From assembly GCF_005497185.1 (NCBI RefSeq), contig NZ_RJTN01000023.1:1-64000 (forward strand): a DNA stretch of 64,000 nucleotides. The letters are read 5' to 3'. Of this stretch, positions 31,290 through 40,946 are shown one piece after another. The notes under the pieces were generated by a model, which was given only the letters and a program-made list of their open reading frames with translations, made no database searches and was not told where the DNA came from. Every line of letters starts with the position of its first letter. Position 1 is the stretch's first letter. The position numbers were made by a program, and so were the translations under genes. The stretch is from Pectobacterium polonicum (GTDB lineage: Bacteria > Pseudomonadota > Gammaproteobacteria > Enterobacterales > Enterobacteriaceae).

Positions 31290-32595
31290 GGGCCTGCACC
31301 TTGGCTCCGTAATCATTGATTGCCTGCCACAGTGCTGGCAATCCGGAGAAATCTGTTTCGGCTACGCCCAGACGTACAGCCTGGTCGACCACGATTCGGG
31401 CAACATCAAAATGCCGCGAGCGAGGATACTGCGCGAGGTATTCACGCATCACTTCACTTAAATCAAGCGGGATCTGTTGCGCTTTATATTTATGCAGCGC
31501 CTGCTCGACCAACGCGATCAGCTGCTCGCGCATTTCACTAAACTCTTCGTATTCCAGTTCCGGCGGCAGTTCACCGGTCACTTCTTCACTACGCAACGTC
31601 AGTTCTTCATCACGCATATCCAGCAGGCGATCCGCGTTAGCGAACGTCAGCGCCCAAGGGTTGTCGAAATAGCTCTGCACTGACTGGCGTAACCGCTGGG
31701 CAAAAACGCGGTTTTTATCCATATCGATCGCGGTACGAATAAACTTATGTACGTGGCGGTCATACCCAATCCACAGATCTATCGTCTGCTGTCCCCAACT
31801 TACAATACGGTCGAGTTTATTTTGCAGGTCGAATACCAGCTTATCGACAAACTCCAGATTATGCGGATTATTCATAATCGCATCCTGAATACTTAACAGA
31901 CTCGTCTGTAATTTGTCGCCAGCAGCTTCAAGCGTATCCTGCAATTCACGCAGCGTAGATGACGTTTCCGTCAGCAGTTGTTCACAGTTACCGATCGCTG
32001 CTCGCCAGTCCTGGTTTAGCAGCGCCGCGATATCGTCTTTAACGCCCTGCTGCTGTTCATCCATCACGCGCTGCGACAAATCAATACTGTCAAAAATTTC
32101 AGCAACGGAATATTTCAGCGGCGCAAATACGTTACGGTGCCAGTGGAACTCATCGCCGTCTTCTTCCGCTGCATCGGCCGCACGGCTGAGCTCCTGCGCT
32201 ACGATAGAAAGCTGCATAGAAAGCCTCAGCGTCGAGAACTCACGCTGACGGATGTAATAATCCGTAATGCCGATCCCCAGCGGGGTCAGACGATAAATCG
32301 CATTGCCTTCCGCCTGTTCGCTGGTAAAGCGGTTAAGCAACCGCTGACGGACCAGATCGTTAATCGCGTTATTGGCGCGGACGGTAATGGTTTCGTTCGT
32401 CTGATCAAATCCCTGACTCACATGACGGAAGGCATCAATCAGCTCACCTTCACTCATTTCACCATCCATACGTTCGCCATTAAGCGTGGCGATTGCCATC
32501 AAAAACGCCAGGCGTTCAGTGGGGAGGGAAATGGAGAAATCGTTTTTTCGTGCCCAGGCGACCAGTTCGGGTACAGTCTGGGAAAAATCACTCAT
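31270..32595 (-). CDS. mukF: kleisin MukF
   Basis: A 441-residue kleisin subunit of the MukBEF condensin. N-terminal winged helix and dimerisation domain ([20 protein letters not shown] onward), a helical middle, and a C-terminal winged helix that caps the MukB head. It bridges two MukB heads and recruits MukE. It overlaps cmoM by 4 bp (ATGA) and mukE by 20 bp, so the operon is translationally coupled. Confidence 0.97.
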   Translation of the reverse strand: MSDFSQTVPELVAWARKNDFSISLPTERLAFLMAIATLNGERMDGEMSEGELIDAFRHVSQGFDQTNETITVRANNAINDLVRQRLLNRFTSEQAEGNAIYRLTPLGIGITDYYIRQREFSTLRLSMQLSIVAQELSRAADAAEEDGDEFHWHRNVFAPLKYSVAEIFDSIDLSQRVMDEQQQGVKDDIAALLNQDWRAAIGNCEQLLTETSSTLRELQDTLEAAGDKLQTSLLSIQDAIMNNPHNLEFVDKLVFDLQNKLDRIVSWGQQTIDLWIGYDRHVHKFIRTAIDMDKNRVFAQRLRQSVQSYFDNPWALTFANADRLLDMRDEELTLRSEEVTGELPPELEYEEFSEMREQLIALVEQALHKYKAQQIPLDLSEVMREYLAQYPRSRHFDVARIVVDQAVRLGVAETDFSGLPALWQAINDYGAKVQAHVIDKY

Positions 32596-33377
32596 AATGC
32601 ATCCTTCAAATGGGGTTTATGCGCCATGACATGGATATAACGGCCCAAACTCACAAAAGGCTCTTGTCGGCAATATCGCTGCTCAAGCTCCAGAATGTCG
32701 GCAAATTTATCAATCTGGTGCTGCTTATTCTGCAAGTAGTCATGAAACACCCGCACGCCGGTTTTCCCGCTGATGGTCAGCCCCATCTCATCAAGCCAGC
32801 CGTACACGTCTTGCGGGTCCAGCGGGTGATTTGGCGATAACGAACGCCGTTTGTTTTTCGGCATGCCAACCTGAACATAATCAAAGTTGCCTAGCACCAT
32901 GTTACGCATCAATAGCCCGTGATGGTTATAAAACATCAACGACAGCGCGCCACCCGGCGACAGGCAATCATACAATATTTTCAGCGCCTGCTGAGGCTGC
33001 TCGACCCACTCCAGCACCGCGTGGAACAATATCAGATCGGCGGGGCTTTCCATATATTGCGCAACATCCTGTGCGGCGCACTGCACAAAACGTATATTAT
33101 GGGCAACGCCCTGCGCCTCTGCTGCGTTTTTGGCGCGCTGAATCATCTCATCGGAAACATCGCACAACAATACCTGATGTCCTAAAGCTGCAAGGCGGCA
33201 GGCCATCTGCCCTTCCCCTCCTCCTGCATCAAGGATACGCAAAGGCCGTGCCGGAAGCTGTGTCAAAAGATGGCTAAGATCCTGCCACAATACCGCCAGC
33301 CGAAGTCTCCCCTTCGTCGTGCCATAGATATTGTGGGCAAATTTTTCCGCGATATCGTTAAAATTGCGATCCTGCAT
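32592..33377 (-). CDS. cmoM: tRNA 5-carboxymethoxyuridine methyltransferase CmoM
   Basis: A 261-residue class I SAM methyltransferase (formerly SmtA). The SAM motif is [11 protein letters not shown] (about residue 45) and [10 protein letters not shown] follows. In E. coli CmoM methylates the carboxyl of cmo5U34 in several tRNAs to give mcmo5U. It is the first gene of the muk operon, the arrangement found in E. coli, and is divergent from elyC across 167 bp. Confidence 0.95.
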   Translation of the reverse strand: MQDRNFNDIAEKFAHNIYGTTKGRLRLAVLWQDLSHLLTQLPARPLRILDAGGGEGQMACRLAALGHQVLLCDVSDEMIQRAKNAAEAQGVAHNIRFVQCAAQDVAQYMESPADLILFHAVLEWVEQPQQALKILYDCLSPGGALSLMFYNHHGLLMRNMVLGNFDYVQVGMPKNKRRSLSPNHPLDPQDVYGWLDEMGLTISGKTGVRVFHDYLQNKQHQIDKFADILELEQRYCRQEPFVSLGRYIHVMAHKPHLKDAL

Positions 33378-33544
33378 CAGTCATTGTTCCGCATCATATA
33401 AACGGGGATTGCTCGCGCAACTCGTGTCTGCGCGATGCGATTTTTACAGCCTGCCATTTTGGCACAGGCTGGCTTAGAATAAATGGCCTTACCGCATGAT
33501 ATCTTCCCGGATGCGGTTTTTTCACTCAAAAGGAATGCAATTCT

Positions 33545-34393
33545 ATGCTTTTCACACTCAAAAAGTTCGTCGGTGGCCTTTTGCAACCCCTGCCATTGCT
33601 GTTGCTTCTGATGGGTGTTGGCCTGTTGCTGCTCTGGTTTACCCAGCGGCAACGCACAGGGAAAACGATGATAGTAGTCAGTTGGTTAATGCTTATTCTA
33701 CTCAGCCTGCAACCTGTTGCCGATCGGCTGTTGTTACCATTGGAATCACACTACCCAACCTGGCAACAGACGCCGCAAACAGATAACGTCGAGTATATTG
33801 TCGTGCTTGGAGGGGGATATACCTATAATGCAGAGTGGGCACCCAGCTCCAATCTCATTAGCAATAGCCTCCCGCGCGTTACGGAAGGCGTTCGTCTTTA
33901 CCATGCCAACCCCGGCGCTAAATTGATTTTTACTGGTGGAGCCGCACAGGGGAACCCTGTCAGCAGCGCGAAAACGGCGGCGCTGGTCGCAGAAAGTTTG
34001 GGTATTCCCCAGCAGGATATGGTCATTCTGGATACACCGAAGGATACGGAAGAAGAAGCGGCAGCAACCGCTAAGATTGTTGGCGATCGATCTTTCTTAC
34101 TGGTGACCTCAGCCAACCACCTGCCTCGCGCCATGCGATTTTTCCAAGCCCAAGGGCTAGCACCGATTCCGGCTCCGGCGAACCAGATGGCAATCACGTC
34201 TGCGCTTAACCCATGGGAAAAAGTATTCCCTTCCGCTTACTATCTATCGCACAGTGAACGAGCCTGGTATGAAACGCTCGGTCGTCTCTGGCAATTACTA
34301 AAGGGAACCACGACAGTACCTCATCACACTGAACAACCACAGGTTCATTCCAGCCAAGGAGACAGCTCGCGGGAAGCTACATCAAATAGCTGA
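33545..34393 (+). CDS. elyC: envelope biogenesis factor ElyC
   Basis: A 282-residue inner-membrane protein of the DUF218 family. Two N-terminal membrane segments (about 9-32 and 40-60) precede the DUF218 domain (VLGGGYT, FTGGAA, DTEEEA, TSANHLPRAM). In E. coli ElyC is needed for peptidoglycan synthesis at low temperature, acting on undecaprenyl-phosphate carrier use. It has about 20 extra C-terminal residues (TTVPHHTEQPQVHSSQGDSS) compared with E. coli, and its 3' end overlaps convergent ycbJ by 49 bp. Confidence 0.93.
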   Translation: MLFTLKKFVGGLLQPLPLLLLLMGVGLLLLWFTQRQRTGKTMIVVSWLMLILLSLQPVADRLLLPLESHYPTWQQTPQTDNVEYIVVLGGGYTYNAEWAPSSNLISNSLPRVTEGVRLYHANPGAKLIFTGGAAQGNPVSSAKTAALVAESLGIPQQDMVILDTPKDTEEEAAATAKIVGDRSFLLVTSANHLPRAMRFFQAQGLAPIPAPANQMAITSALNPWEKVFPSAYYLSHSERAWYETLGRLWQLLKGTTTVPHHTEQPQVHSSQGDSSREATSNS

Positions 34394-35238
34394 CGATCCA
34401 ATTGGCCCGTGTGAATATAGCGGGCCACAGCTTCCCAAATCACATACAGCCAGCGCCGGTAAACAAAGGATTCAGAAACGGGTGCCTGTTTCAGGTAGTG
34501 ATAAAGCAATTGCTCTGGCATGCCGGATTCGCAAAGGCGGAAGAGTTCATACTCTCTGGGTGCCCACAGCATCATCCCCGGATTGATCATCGCTAATAGC
34601 TGATCGCTACGCGCATCTTTCAACATACTGCGTAGTGAAAGGTTGCCATGCACCAATACGCAGTTGTCGTCAAAATCCTCAAACAACATTTTCAGGCACT
34701 GGCGAGAACGATAAAGCACGGTACGATCCTGCTGCGTGAGCTGCGGCGCGCTGACATTGAGCAACGTAGCCCACAGGACTTCCAGACGCTGTTGATACCA
34801 ACTGAACCAATCGTTGTCCTGCGTGCTGTCCACCGAACCGACACAACCATGGCTGTCAATTCGGTGCCAGGCCAATACGTTTTCAACAATTTGATCCATC
34901 AGCAGCATCCAACGCTGGCCGCTTCGTGGTGGCGCTTCCACCGATACGCCGCGTAAGCGCTCAATCAGCAACAGTTCCCGATAAGGTTGCTGCTGCGTCA
35001 GAACCAGTCCATAGACGGTTGGCAGTCGGGCATCACCTTCACGCGCCAGCATCGAGAGCTTATAGGCTTCCTGTTGCGCAACACCCTGGCAAACATAACT
35101 TTTTGCTAACAAAGGAATGGCGTTGCCTTCTTTGTCATACAAGGCATACAGATCCGCATAGGGCTGTTCGCTTATGCGCTCAAGCCGGCTGAGGCTTTCC
35201 CCCAAAACCGTACTGAGTTCTGATTTCAACTGTTCCAT
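34345..35238 (-). CDS. ycbJ: YcbJ, phosphotransferase-like protein
   Basis: A 297-residue protein of the same length as E. coli YcbJ. It has an aminoglycoside-phosphotransferase/protein-kinase-like fold: LLLIERLRGVSVEAP in the N-lobe, and VLVHGNLSLRSMLKD in the place of the catalytic loop (HGNxxxxN-like; the canonical HGD Asp is Asn here, as in E. coli). Substrate is unknown, and the Asp-to-Asn change suggests weak or absent kinase chemistry. Convergent with elyC, overlapping it by 49 bp. Confidence 0.88.
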   Translation of the reverse strand: MEQLKSELSTVLGESLSRLERISEQPYADLYALYDKEGNAIPLLAKSYVCQGVAQQEAYKLSMLAREGDARLPTVYGLVLTQQQPYRELLLIERLRGVSVEAPPRSGQRWMLLMDQIVENVLAWHRIDSHGCVGSVDSTQDNDWFSWYQQRLEVLWATLLNVSAPQLTQQDRTVLYRSRQCLKMLFEDFDDNCVLVHGNLSLRSMLKDARSDQLLAMINPGMMLWAPREYELFRLCESGMPEQLLYHYLKQAPVSESFVYRRWLYVIWEAVARYIHTGQLDRQLFDVASRELSPWLE

Positions 35239-35384
35239 AAACGGCTATACCTCAGTTGAGCCAAATAGCTCCACTCACCATGATGCGGCGAGCAGAAGAC
35301 AAATACTTCAACGCAGATCAAATATACTCGTCATACTTCACGTTGGGGACACAGCAGGAAGAACGCCTAGCCAAAGTTATTGCA

Positions 35385-35418
35385 GCGGTATTCCCTGCCT
35401 GTCAGCAGGGAATACCGC
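35385..35418. other. 14-bp-arm hairpin upstream of ycbJ
   Basis: GCGGTATTCCCTGC (35385-35398) pairs perfectly with GCAGGGAATACCGC (35405-35418). No U-tract on either strand. It sits in the 337-bp gap between ycbJ and the pectate lyase gene, next to an ERIC; the rest of the gap (35239-35384) holds an ERIC-end-like stretch (TATACTCGTCATACTTCACG at 35322-35341). Confidence 0.6.
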
Positions 35419-35429
35419 GAATAACTGGC

Positions 35430-35556
<127 letters not shown>

Positions 35557-35575
35557 GTGTATTAACATTTCGCCA

Positions 35576-36889
35576 CTATTCGCGTTCAAAAGCCCCCAGA
35601 TCTGGCGCTGACCCTTTGTAAGGCAGTTTGACATCGCCACCTTTGTTGATTAACGCACTCCCCGCAGCAAGACGCAGGCTCTTCAGTACGGGCAAGCTGC
35701 CGTCCGCCTGACGTGGCGCATCCCATCCGGTCACGGAAACGCTCTCGAAGTCAGCATCTGATACCGCAATTTTCAGATCCCACGAGTTATAGCGCATGTT
35801 CGCGCCATCGGAGAACGATAAGTCTTTACCACCGTGAGACACGTTGTTGCGCAGCGTACCCAACCCAATTGCTTTGCCATTTGCATCAATGCCGCGGATA
35901 TTAAAATTAGGGTTATTTTTATAACCCGTGTTATTGAAGAAATCGTTCGCTACAGGATGGTGATTAGCATAAAAACCCGCTGCCTTATTTAAAAATGCAA
36001 CCGAGTTACGCACGGTATGTTTCACCGCATTTGCCACATAAACGCCGCCATAGCCACCGATTTTAAAACCATTACCGTTACCCGCAGCCAGTGATTGTGT
36101 CGTCCCCGGCAAATAACCATGCGACCAAGCCCAGGAATTTTCAATCAGCACCGGAGAATAGGCATTAATTAAATCAAAACCATCATCCGAATTTGACCAT
36201 GCCCGGCAACCGCGGAAAATATTACCTGGCTGATTAGCCGGGATGTGCGCACCAAAACCATCCCCGCTTTGACCAGCACCATTAGATGTCAGTGGATCAT
36301 AGTTATGGTGAGAATCACTGTTTAATACCAGGTTATTTCCCCCACGCTGGATGAACAAACCTGTACCCATAATGTGATGAATATTCAATTGCTCGAATAT
36401 ATTATTACTGCCTCTAATCCACACGCCCCAGGATTCATGGTTAAGGTTATTACGTTGTGGGACACCGGTTATTTCCAACCCTTTAACGGAAACCCAATCG
36501 GCAACAACGTTAAACCCCTTGACCCGGCAATCATCCTGCATCTGGCTGAAATCAAAAATCGGCACTTCTCCGCTAGACGCCCAGTACTCAATACGCTTAC
36601 CTTCCGTACCGCTCTTACTTAGCGTAATCGCATTAACTACATCGGTACGCGTAGCACAGACGTTCAGCCCTTTGGTAAACACGTACTTACCACCACGTAT
36701 CCACAAGCGGTCACCAGGGTTTAATGTCTTCTGTGCACGATCGATCGTTTTCCAGGGGGAATTCTTACTACCATTATTTGCGTCATTACCGTTGGGGGCC
36801 ATGTAATAAACCGCCGCGCTGCTTCCTGCCGCTGCTCCCATTAGCATACCGCCAAGAAAAAAATTCGCGATATAACGTTTAGCATTCAT
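35576..36889 (-). CDS. secreted pectate lyase, polysaccharide lyase family 9
   Basis: A 437-residue exported enzyme of the Pel9A/PelL type, which cleaves pectate by calcium-dependent beta-elimination during plant tissue maceration. Seen: signal peptide (MNAKRYIANFFLGGMLMGAA... SSA) and a parallel beta-helix with repeated short strand motifs. Residues corresponding to those of Dickeya Pel9A are present: calcium ligands D210, D235, D236, D239 (in SGDGFG and NSDDGFDL) and the catalytic Lys in GNGNGFKIGG (K276). The end SAPDLGAFERE is shared with PelL. The ATG at 36889 is chosen from AAGGATGG upstream and the signal; the frame continues 37 codons upstream through AT-rich DNA. It sits alone between conserved ycbJ and kdsB, implying acquisition or lineage-specific retention. 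No convincing KdgR box was seen. Confidence 0.9.
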   Translation of the reverse strand: MNAKRYIANFFLGGMLMGAAAGSSAAVYYMAPNGNDANNGSKNSPWKTIDRAQKTLNPGDRLWIRGGKYVFTKGLNVCATRTDVVNAITLSKSGTEGKRIEYWASSGEVPIFDFSQMQDDCRVKGFNVVADWVSVKGLEITGVPQRNNLNHESWGVWIRGSNNIFEQLNIHHIMGTGLFIQRGGNNLVLNSDSHHNYDPLTSNGAGQSGDGFGAHIPANQPGNIFRGCRAWSNSDDGFDLINAYSPVLIENSWAWSHGYLPGTTQSLAAGNGNGFKIGGYGGVYVANAVKHTVRNSVAFLNKAAGFYANHHPVANDFFNNTGYKNNPNFNIRGIDANGKAIGLGTLRNNVSHGGKDLSFSDGANMRYNSWDLKIAVSDADFESVSVTGWDAPRQADGSLPVLKSLRLAAGSALINKGGDVKLPYKGSAPDLGAFERE

Positions 36890-37124
36890 ATGATTACCAT
36901 CCTTAGTTGAAATAAAGAAAATGCCACGTAAAAACATGGCAAATTGATAGTAGCATTTAAATATGAAAATAAAAATTTCACTCACGGCGCATAAATTCAA
37001 AATGGAAATGAATTATCTGCATAAATAAAAAATTTCTGTTTAATTTTGGATTTTTTAAGAATACTTATCTAAATAAGTGCTAAATAATTAAAGAATAAAG
37101 CGGCTGTATTAAGAAAAAAGCGCA
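36890..37124. other. AT-rich regulatory region upstream of the pectate lyase gene
   Basis: About 235 bp, strikingly A/T-rich compared with the surroundings. It contains GAAAATAAAAATTTC (about 36964-36978), a symmetric sequence whose half-site spacing is 2 bp too long for the KdgR consensus. No operator can be assigned with confidence. The low GC fits an H-NS-bound, horizontally acquired promoter region. Confidence 0.4.
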
Positions 37125-37159
37125 TGGGGAAACTATTCCGATAAGAATAGCTTCCCCCA
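37125..37159 (-). terminator. kdsB operon terminator
   Basis: GGGGAAACTATTC (37126-37138) pairs with GAATAGCTTCCCC (37145-37157) with one G-U pair. On the minus strand a TTTTTT run follows six bases later. It lies 34 bp beyond the kdsB stop. Confidence 0.7.
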
Positions 37160-37192
37160 TAACGCGTTCATCGCAAATTGATGCGACGGGTT

Positions 37193-37945
37193 TTACTGTC
37201 CAACCATGATTTGTCGCACACGGGCTAGATCTTCTGGTGTATCCACACCGACGCTAGGAACGGCTTTGGCGACAGCAACGTGGATCTTCTCGCCGTACCA
37301 CAGCACACGCAGTTGCTCCAGCAATTCGATTTGCTCTAGCTGGCTTGGTGCCCAGGCGACATAGCGTCGCACAAAGCCAGCTCGGTAAGCATAGATACCG
37401 ATATGACGCAGGAAATGATCGCCAATGGCTTCTTTAGACTGAGCAAAACGCTCTCTGTCCCAGGGAATTGTCGCACGAGAAAAATACAGCGCGTATCCCT
37501 CCGCGTCGGTAACCACTTTTACCGCATTTGGATTGAATGCTTCTTCGCTGGTTTCAATCGGCACTGCCAGCGTTGCCATTCCTGCTTTACTGGCTGCGAG
37601 ATTTTCTGCCACCTGACGAATAATCACGGAAGGAATGAGTGGCTCATCGCCCTGAACGTTAACGATGATGTCCTCATCGGTAAAGCCGTACTGCTCGATG
37701 ACTTCAGCCAGACGTTCTGTGCCAGAATTATGATCGGCACGGGTCAGACATACTTCGCCGCCAGCTTGTCGCACGGCAGCCTCAACATCGGGATGATCGG
37801 TAGCCACTATAACGCGCTGCGCCCCCGACTCCAGCGCCCGCTCCATCACATGGACGACCATCGGTTTGCCGTTGATGTCCGCGAGCGGTTTCCCAGGCAG
37901 TCGACTTGACGCAAAACGCGCAGGGATAATCACAGTAAAAGTCAT
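37193..37945 (-). CDS. kdsB: CMP-Kdo synthetase
   Basis: A 250-residue cytosolic enzyme that activates Kdo with CTP to CMP-Kdo for lipopolysaccharide inner core synthesis. Seen: [17 protein letters not shown] nucleotide-binding start, [17 protein letters not shown] and a C-terminal GVDTPEDL. Its start overlaps the ycaR stop by 4 bp. It is the last gene of msbA-lpxK-ycaR-kdsB. Confidence 0.97.
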   Translation of the reverse strand: MTFTVIIPARFASSRLPGKPLADINGKPMVVHVMERALESGAQRVIVATDHPDVEAAVRQAGGEVCLTRADHNSGTERLAEVIEQYGFTDEDIIVNVQGDEPLIPSVIIRQVAENLAASKAGMATLAVPIETSEEAFNPNAVKVVTDAEGYALYFSRATIPWDRERFAQSKEAIGDHFLRHIGIYAYRAGFVRRYVAWAPSQLEQIELLEQLRVLWYGEKIHVAVAKAVPSVGVDTPEDLARVRQIMVGQ

Positions 37946-38124
37946 TGTGCTGTCTCGTCAGCCCCAAGTTTACGCGCTTCGTTTTCCAGTAGCACGGGGA
38001 TACCATCACGAACTGGATAGGCCAAACCATCGACCTTGCATATCAATTCCAGTTTCTCTTTATTAAAGTACAGCCGACCATTACAAACAGGACAGGCAAC
38101 AATCTCAAGTAAACGGTGATCCAT
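37942..38124 (-). CDS. ycaR: YcaR, Trm112-like zinc-binding small protein
   Basis: A 60-residue protein with a zinc-ribbon-like CPVCNG motif and [11 protein letters not shown] at the end, matching E. coli YcaR (UPF0434). The start at 38124 ([14 protein letters not shown]) matches homologues; 14 further upstream codons are open. It is translationally coupled to kdsB (4-bp overlap). Function in E. coli is not established; Trm112-like proteins usually activate partner enzymes. Confidence 0.94.
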   Translation of the reverse strand: MDHRLLEIVACPVCNGRLYFNKEKLELICKVDGLAYPVRDGIPVLLENEARKLGADETAQ

Positions 38125-38162
38125 GCTTCCTCCATCTTTGGCCGATCGATGACCGACATTAT

Positions 38163-39164
38163 TCACATTTTTCCGCCGACATTACGGTTAATAACACGTT
38201 CAATTTTATCAAGTAATTGCGTGCCATAAGGCTCAATTAACACCGCATCAACGGGCAAATACCACCAGTTATCTTTAGCGAACGCCCTGCATTTTACGGC
38301 GTCTTTTTCCGTCATCAGCAGCGGCTGCGTCGCATCTTGAGTCAACGATTCAAGCTGCTCTGACAGGTACGATTGATGATCGGCAAAAGCGACTTCACGC
38401 ACAATACTGACGCCCGCATCACGCAACGTAGCAAAAAAACGCGGGGGGTGTCCGATACCCGCCATCGCAACCACATCACGCAATAGGCTAAGCGGGCGGG
38501 ATTCACCTGACAATAAGTTAACTGCCATCCCCGCCGTTAATGTCATTCCTATCTCATTTGTTCGCGGAGTGCCGCCGTTAACAATGACGGCATCGACAGA
38601 TGCCAGACGACTTTCTCGTTCCCGCATCGGTCCAGCCGGCAGCCACCAACCGTTGCCAAAACGCCGCATCCCGTCAATCACAACCAGTTCGATATCTCTT
38701 GCCAACGCATAGTGCTGTAATCCATCGTCGGTAATCACCACATCTAGCGTATGGCGGGCCAATAATGCCTTCACGGCATCCCGGCGGTGGGGGGCAACCG
38801 CAACAGGTGCGCCAGTACGTTGGAAAATCAACACTGGCTCATCACCTGCCTGCACCGTCGTCACCGACTCATCTAGCAGCAGTGGATAGCGCTCAGCTTT
38901 TCCACCGTAACCGCGTGACACCACACCAACACGGTAACCTCTGTGTTGCAGCCGTTCGACGAGCCAAATGACTACCGGTGTTTTCCCATTGCCGCCAGCC
39001 GTCAAATTTCCCACGACCACGACAGGAACGGGAGATCGCCAGTTTTTCCGCCACCCTAGCCGATAGCTCTGGCGGATCAGAAAAGTGATGAGTCCGTATA
39101 GCCACGCAAGCGGCAGCAACAGCCAATAGAGCCGCGACTGCCCAGACCAAATACGCTCAATCAT
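38163..39164 (-). CDS. lpxK: tetraacyldisaccharide 4'-kinase
   Basis: A 333-residue inner-membrane-anchored kinase that phosphorylates the 4' position of the lipid A disaccharide. Seen: an N-terminal hydrophobic helix ([19 protein letters not shown]) and Walker A in [12 protein letters not shown] (about 52-63). It overlaps msbA by 4 bp (ATGA), the same coupling as in E. coli. In E. coli ycaQ lies between lpxK and ycaR; it is absent here and only 38 bp separate the genes. Confidence 0.97.
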   Translation of the reverse strand: MIERIWSGQSRLYWLLLPLAWLYGLITFLIRQSYRLGWRKNWRSPVPVVVVGNLTAGGNGKTPVVIWLVERLQHRGYRVGVVSRGYGGKAERYPLLLDESVTTVQAGDEPVLIFQRTGAPVAVAPHRRDAVKALLARHTLDVVITDDGLQHYALARDIELVVIDGMRRFGNGWWLPAGPMRERESRLASVDAVIVNGGTPRTNEIGMTLTAGMAVNLLSGESRPLSLLRDVVAMAGIGHPPRFFATLRDAGVSIVREVAFADHQSYLSEQLESLTQDATQPLLMTEKDAVKCRAFAKDNWWYLPVDAVLIEPYGTQLLDKIERVINRNVGGKM

Positions 39165-40909
39165 TCGCCAAACTGCATTCTATGCAACTGTGCATAGGCA
39201 CCGTTCGTCGCTAACAACGCAGCATGGTTACCGCGTTCAATGATTCTTCCATCTTCAACCACCAGAATTTCATCTGCTTTTTCAATCGTGGAAAGACGGT
39301 GTGCGATAACCAGCGCGGTACGATCTTTCTGCAACTCATCTAACGCAGCCTGAATCGCGCGTTCAGATTCGGTATCCAACGCCGACGTGGCCTCATCCAA
39401 TATCAGGATCGGACTATTGCGCAGTAGCGCACGAGCAATCGCGATACGTTGGCGTTGGCCGCCTGAGAGCATCACACCATTTTCACCAATAACCGTGTCC
39501 AGACCATTTTCCATCTTGTTGATGAAATCGGTCGCATACGCCATTTTCGCCGCACGCTCAATTTCCTCACGGCTATAGTGCTCATTGCGGGCATAAGCGA
39601 TATTGTTCGCTATCGTATCGTTAAATAGGTGCACATTCTGAGAAACTAACGCCACCTGATTACGCAAGGAAGACAGGCTATATTCGCGCAAATCATGGCC
39701 ATCAAGTAAAATTTCACCAGATTGAATATCGTAAAAACGCGTGATCAAACTGGCAATTGTCGATTTACCTGAACCAGAGCGGCCAACCAATGCCACCGTT
39801 TTACCAACGGGGACATGCAGATTGATATTTTTCAGCGCCAGATTTTCTCTTCCCGGGTAAGCGAAATTCACCTGGCGGAATTCGAGGTCACCTTTCGCTC
39901 GTTCGATTTCCAATTTGCCAGTATCACGCTCCTGCTCCATGTCCAGAATGGCGAACAACGTTTGGCACGCTGCCATCCCGCGCTGGAACTGGGCATTCAC
40001 GTTAGTGAGTGACTTTAGAGGGCGCATCAGCGCAATCATGGAAGAGAACACCACCGTGATCGTCCCGGCAGTCAATGTCTCCATCACACTAGGGAAACTG
40101 GCAGCATACAAGACAAACGCCAACGCCAGCGACGCGATCAACTGAATGATAGGATCGGAAATTGAAGAGGCGGATACCATCTTCATGCCCTGCTGACGCA
40201 TCCGGTTACTAACCTGATCGAAACGTTTGGTTTCAACTTCCTGACCGCCAAACATTAGCACTTCTTTATGCCCTTTCAGCATTTGCTCCGTGCTGGTGGT
40301 GACGTGTCCCATGGTATCTTGCATGTTTTTACTGATATTACGGAACCGTTTGGACACCAGACGCATAGCGATCGACACAATCGGCGCAATCACAATCAGG
40401 ATGATGGACAACTGCCAACTGTAGTAGAACATCAGGATAAACAGGCCAATGATCGACGCGCCTTCTCTGACGACGGTAATCAACGCGCCAGATGACGAAG
40501 CTGCAACCTGCTCAGAATCATAGGTAATACGAGATAACAGCGTCCCTGTCGACTGTTGGTCGAAAAACGCTACCGGCATCCCCATGATGTGAGAAAAAAG
40601 GCGACGGCGCATATTCATCACCACTTTGCCGGAAACCCAGGCAACGCAGTAGCTGGAGACAAAGCCTGATAGCCCCCTCACTAACATCAACCCAATAACA
40701 ACCAGTGGCATCCAGAGCAATACTGAACGTTCCGCCTTACCGAATCCTTCATCCAGCAAGGGTTTTAGCAGAGAGAGCATTAATGTATCGCCAGCTGCAT
40801 TAATAATGAGCGCGATTGCAGCAGCAGCAAGCCCTGCCTTAAAAGGAGAGATCATCGGCCATAGGCGGCGAAAAGTCTGCCAGGTGGAGAGATCTTTATC
40901 ATTCAGCAT
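39161..40909 (-). CDS. msbA: lipid A-core flippase MsbA
   Basis: A 582-residue homodimeric ABC exporter moving core-lipid A across the inner membrane. Six TM helices (about 20-320), then the ATPase with Walker [10 protein letters not shown], signature LSGGQRQR, Walker [13 protein letters not shown] and the H-loop in IAHRLST. The ATG at 40909 ([18 protein letters not shown]) aligns with E. coli and gives exactly 582 residues; the frame is open 47 codons further, which would run into rec2. Confidence 0.97.
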   Translation of the reverse strand: MLNDKDLSTWQTFRRLWPMISPFKAGLAAAAIALIINAAGDTLMLSLLKPLLDEGFGKAERSVLLWMPLVVIGLMLVRGLSGFVSSYCVAWVSGKVVMNMRRRLFSHIMGMPVAFFDQQSTGTLLSRITYDSEQVAASSSGALITVVREGASIIGLFILMFYYSWQLSIILIVIAPIVSIAMRLVSKRFRNISKNMQDTMGHVTTSTEQMLKGHKEVLMFGGQEVETKRFDQVSNRMRQQGMKMVSASSISDPIIQLIASLALAFVLYAASFPSVMETLTAGTITVVFSSMIALMRPLKSLTNVNAQFQRGMAACQTLFAILDMEQERDTGKLEIERAKGDLEFRQVNFAYPGRENLALKNINLHVPVGKTVALVGRSGSGKSTIASLITRFYDIQSGEILLDGHDLREYSLSSLRNQVALVSQNVHLFNDTIANNIAYARNEHYSREEIERAAKMAYATDFINKMENGLDTVIGENGVMLSGGQRQRIAIARALLRNSPILILDEATSALDTESERAIQAALDELQKDRTALVIAHRLSTIEKADEILVVEDGRIIERGNHAALLATNGAYAQLHRMQFGE

Positions 40910-40946
40910 GTAGTGAACCTGAATCGGGAAGAAATAGCCGACCATT

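Noticed and set aside
33447-33471. Hairpin CAGCCTG.../CAGGCTG considered as a terminator
   Set aside because: It lies between divergent genes (cmoM and elyC) with no T-run on either strand, so it cannot terminate either gene.
33377-33652. 91-codon leftward ORF over the elyC start
   Set aside because: It is antisense to the conserved elyC N-terminus and spans the cmoM/elyC divergent promoter.
34345-34393. The elyC/ycbJ overlap as an assembly or frameshift error
   Set aside because: Both proteins are full-length and keep their conserved ends; a 49-bp convergent overlap is plausible.
36950-37020. KdgR operator upstream of the PL9 pectate lyase
   Set aside because: GAAAATAAAAATTTC has a 7-bp rather than 5-bp gap between GAAA and TTTC, and no other sequence fits the consensus.
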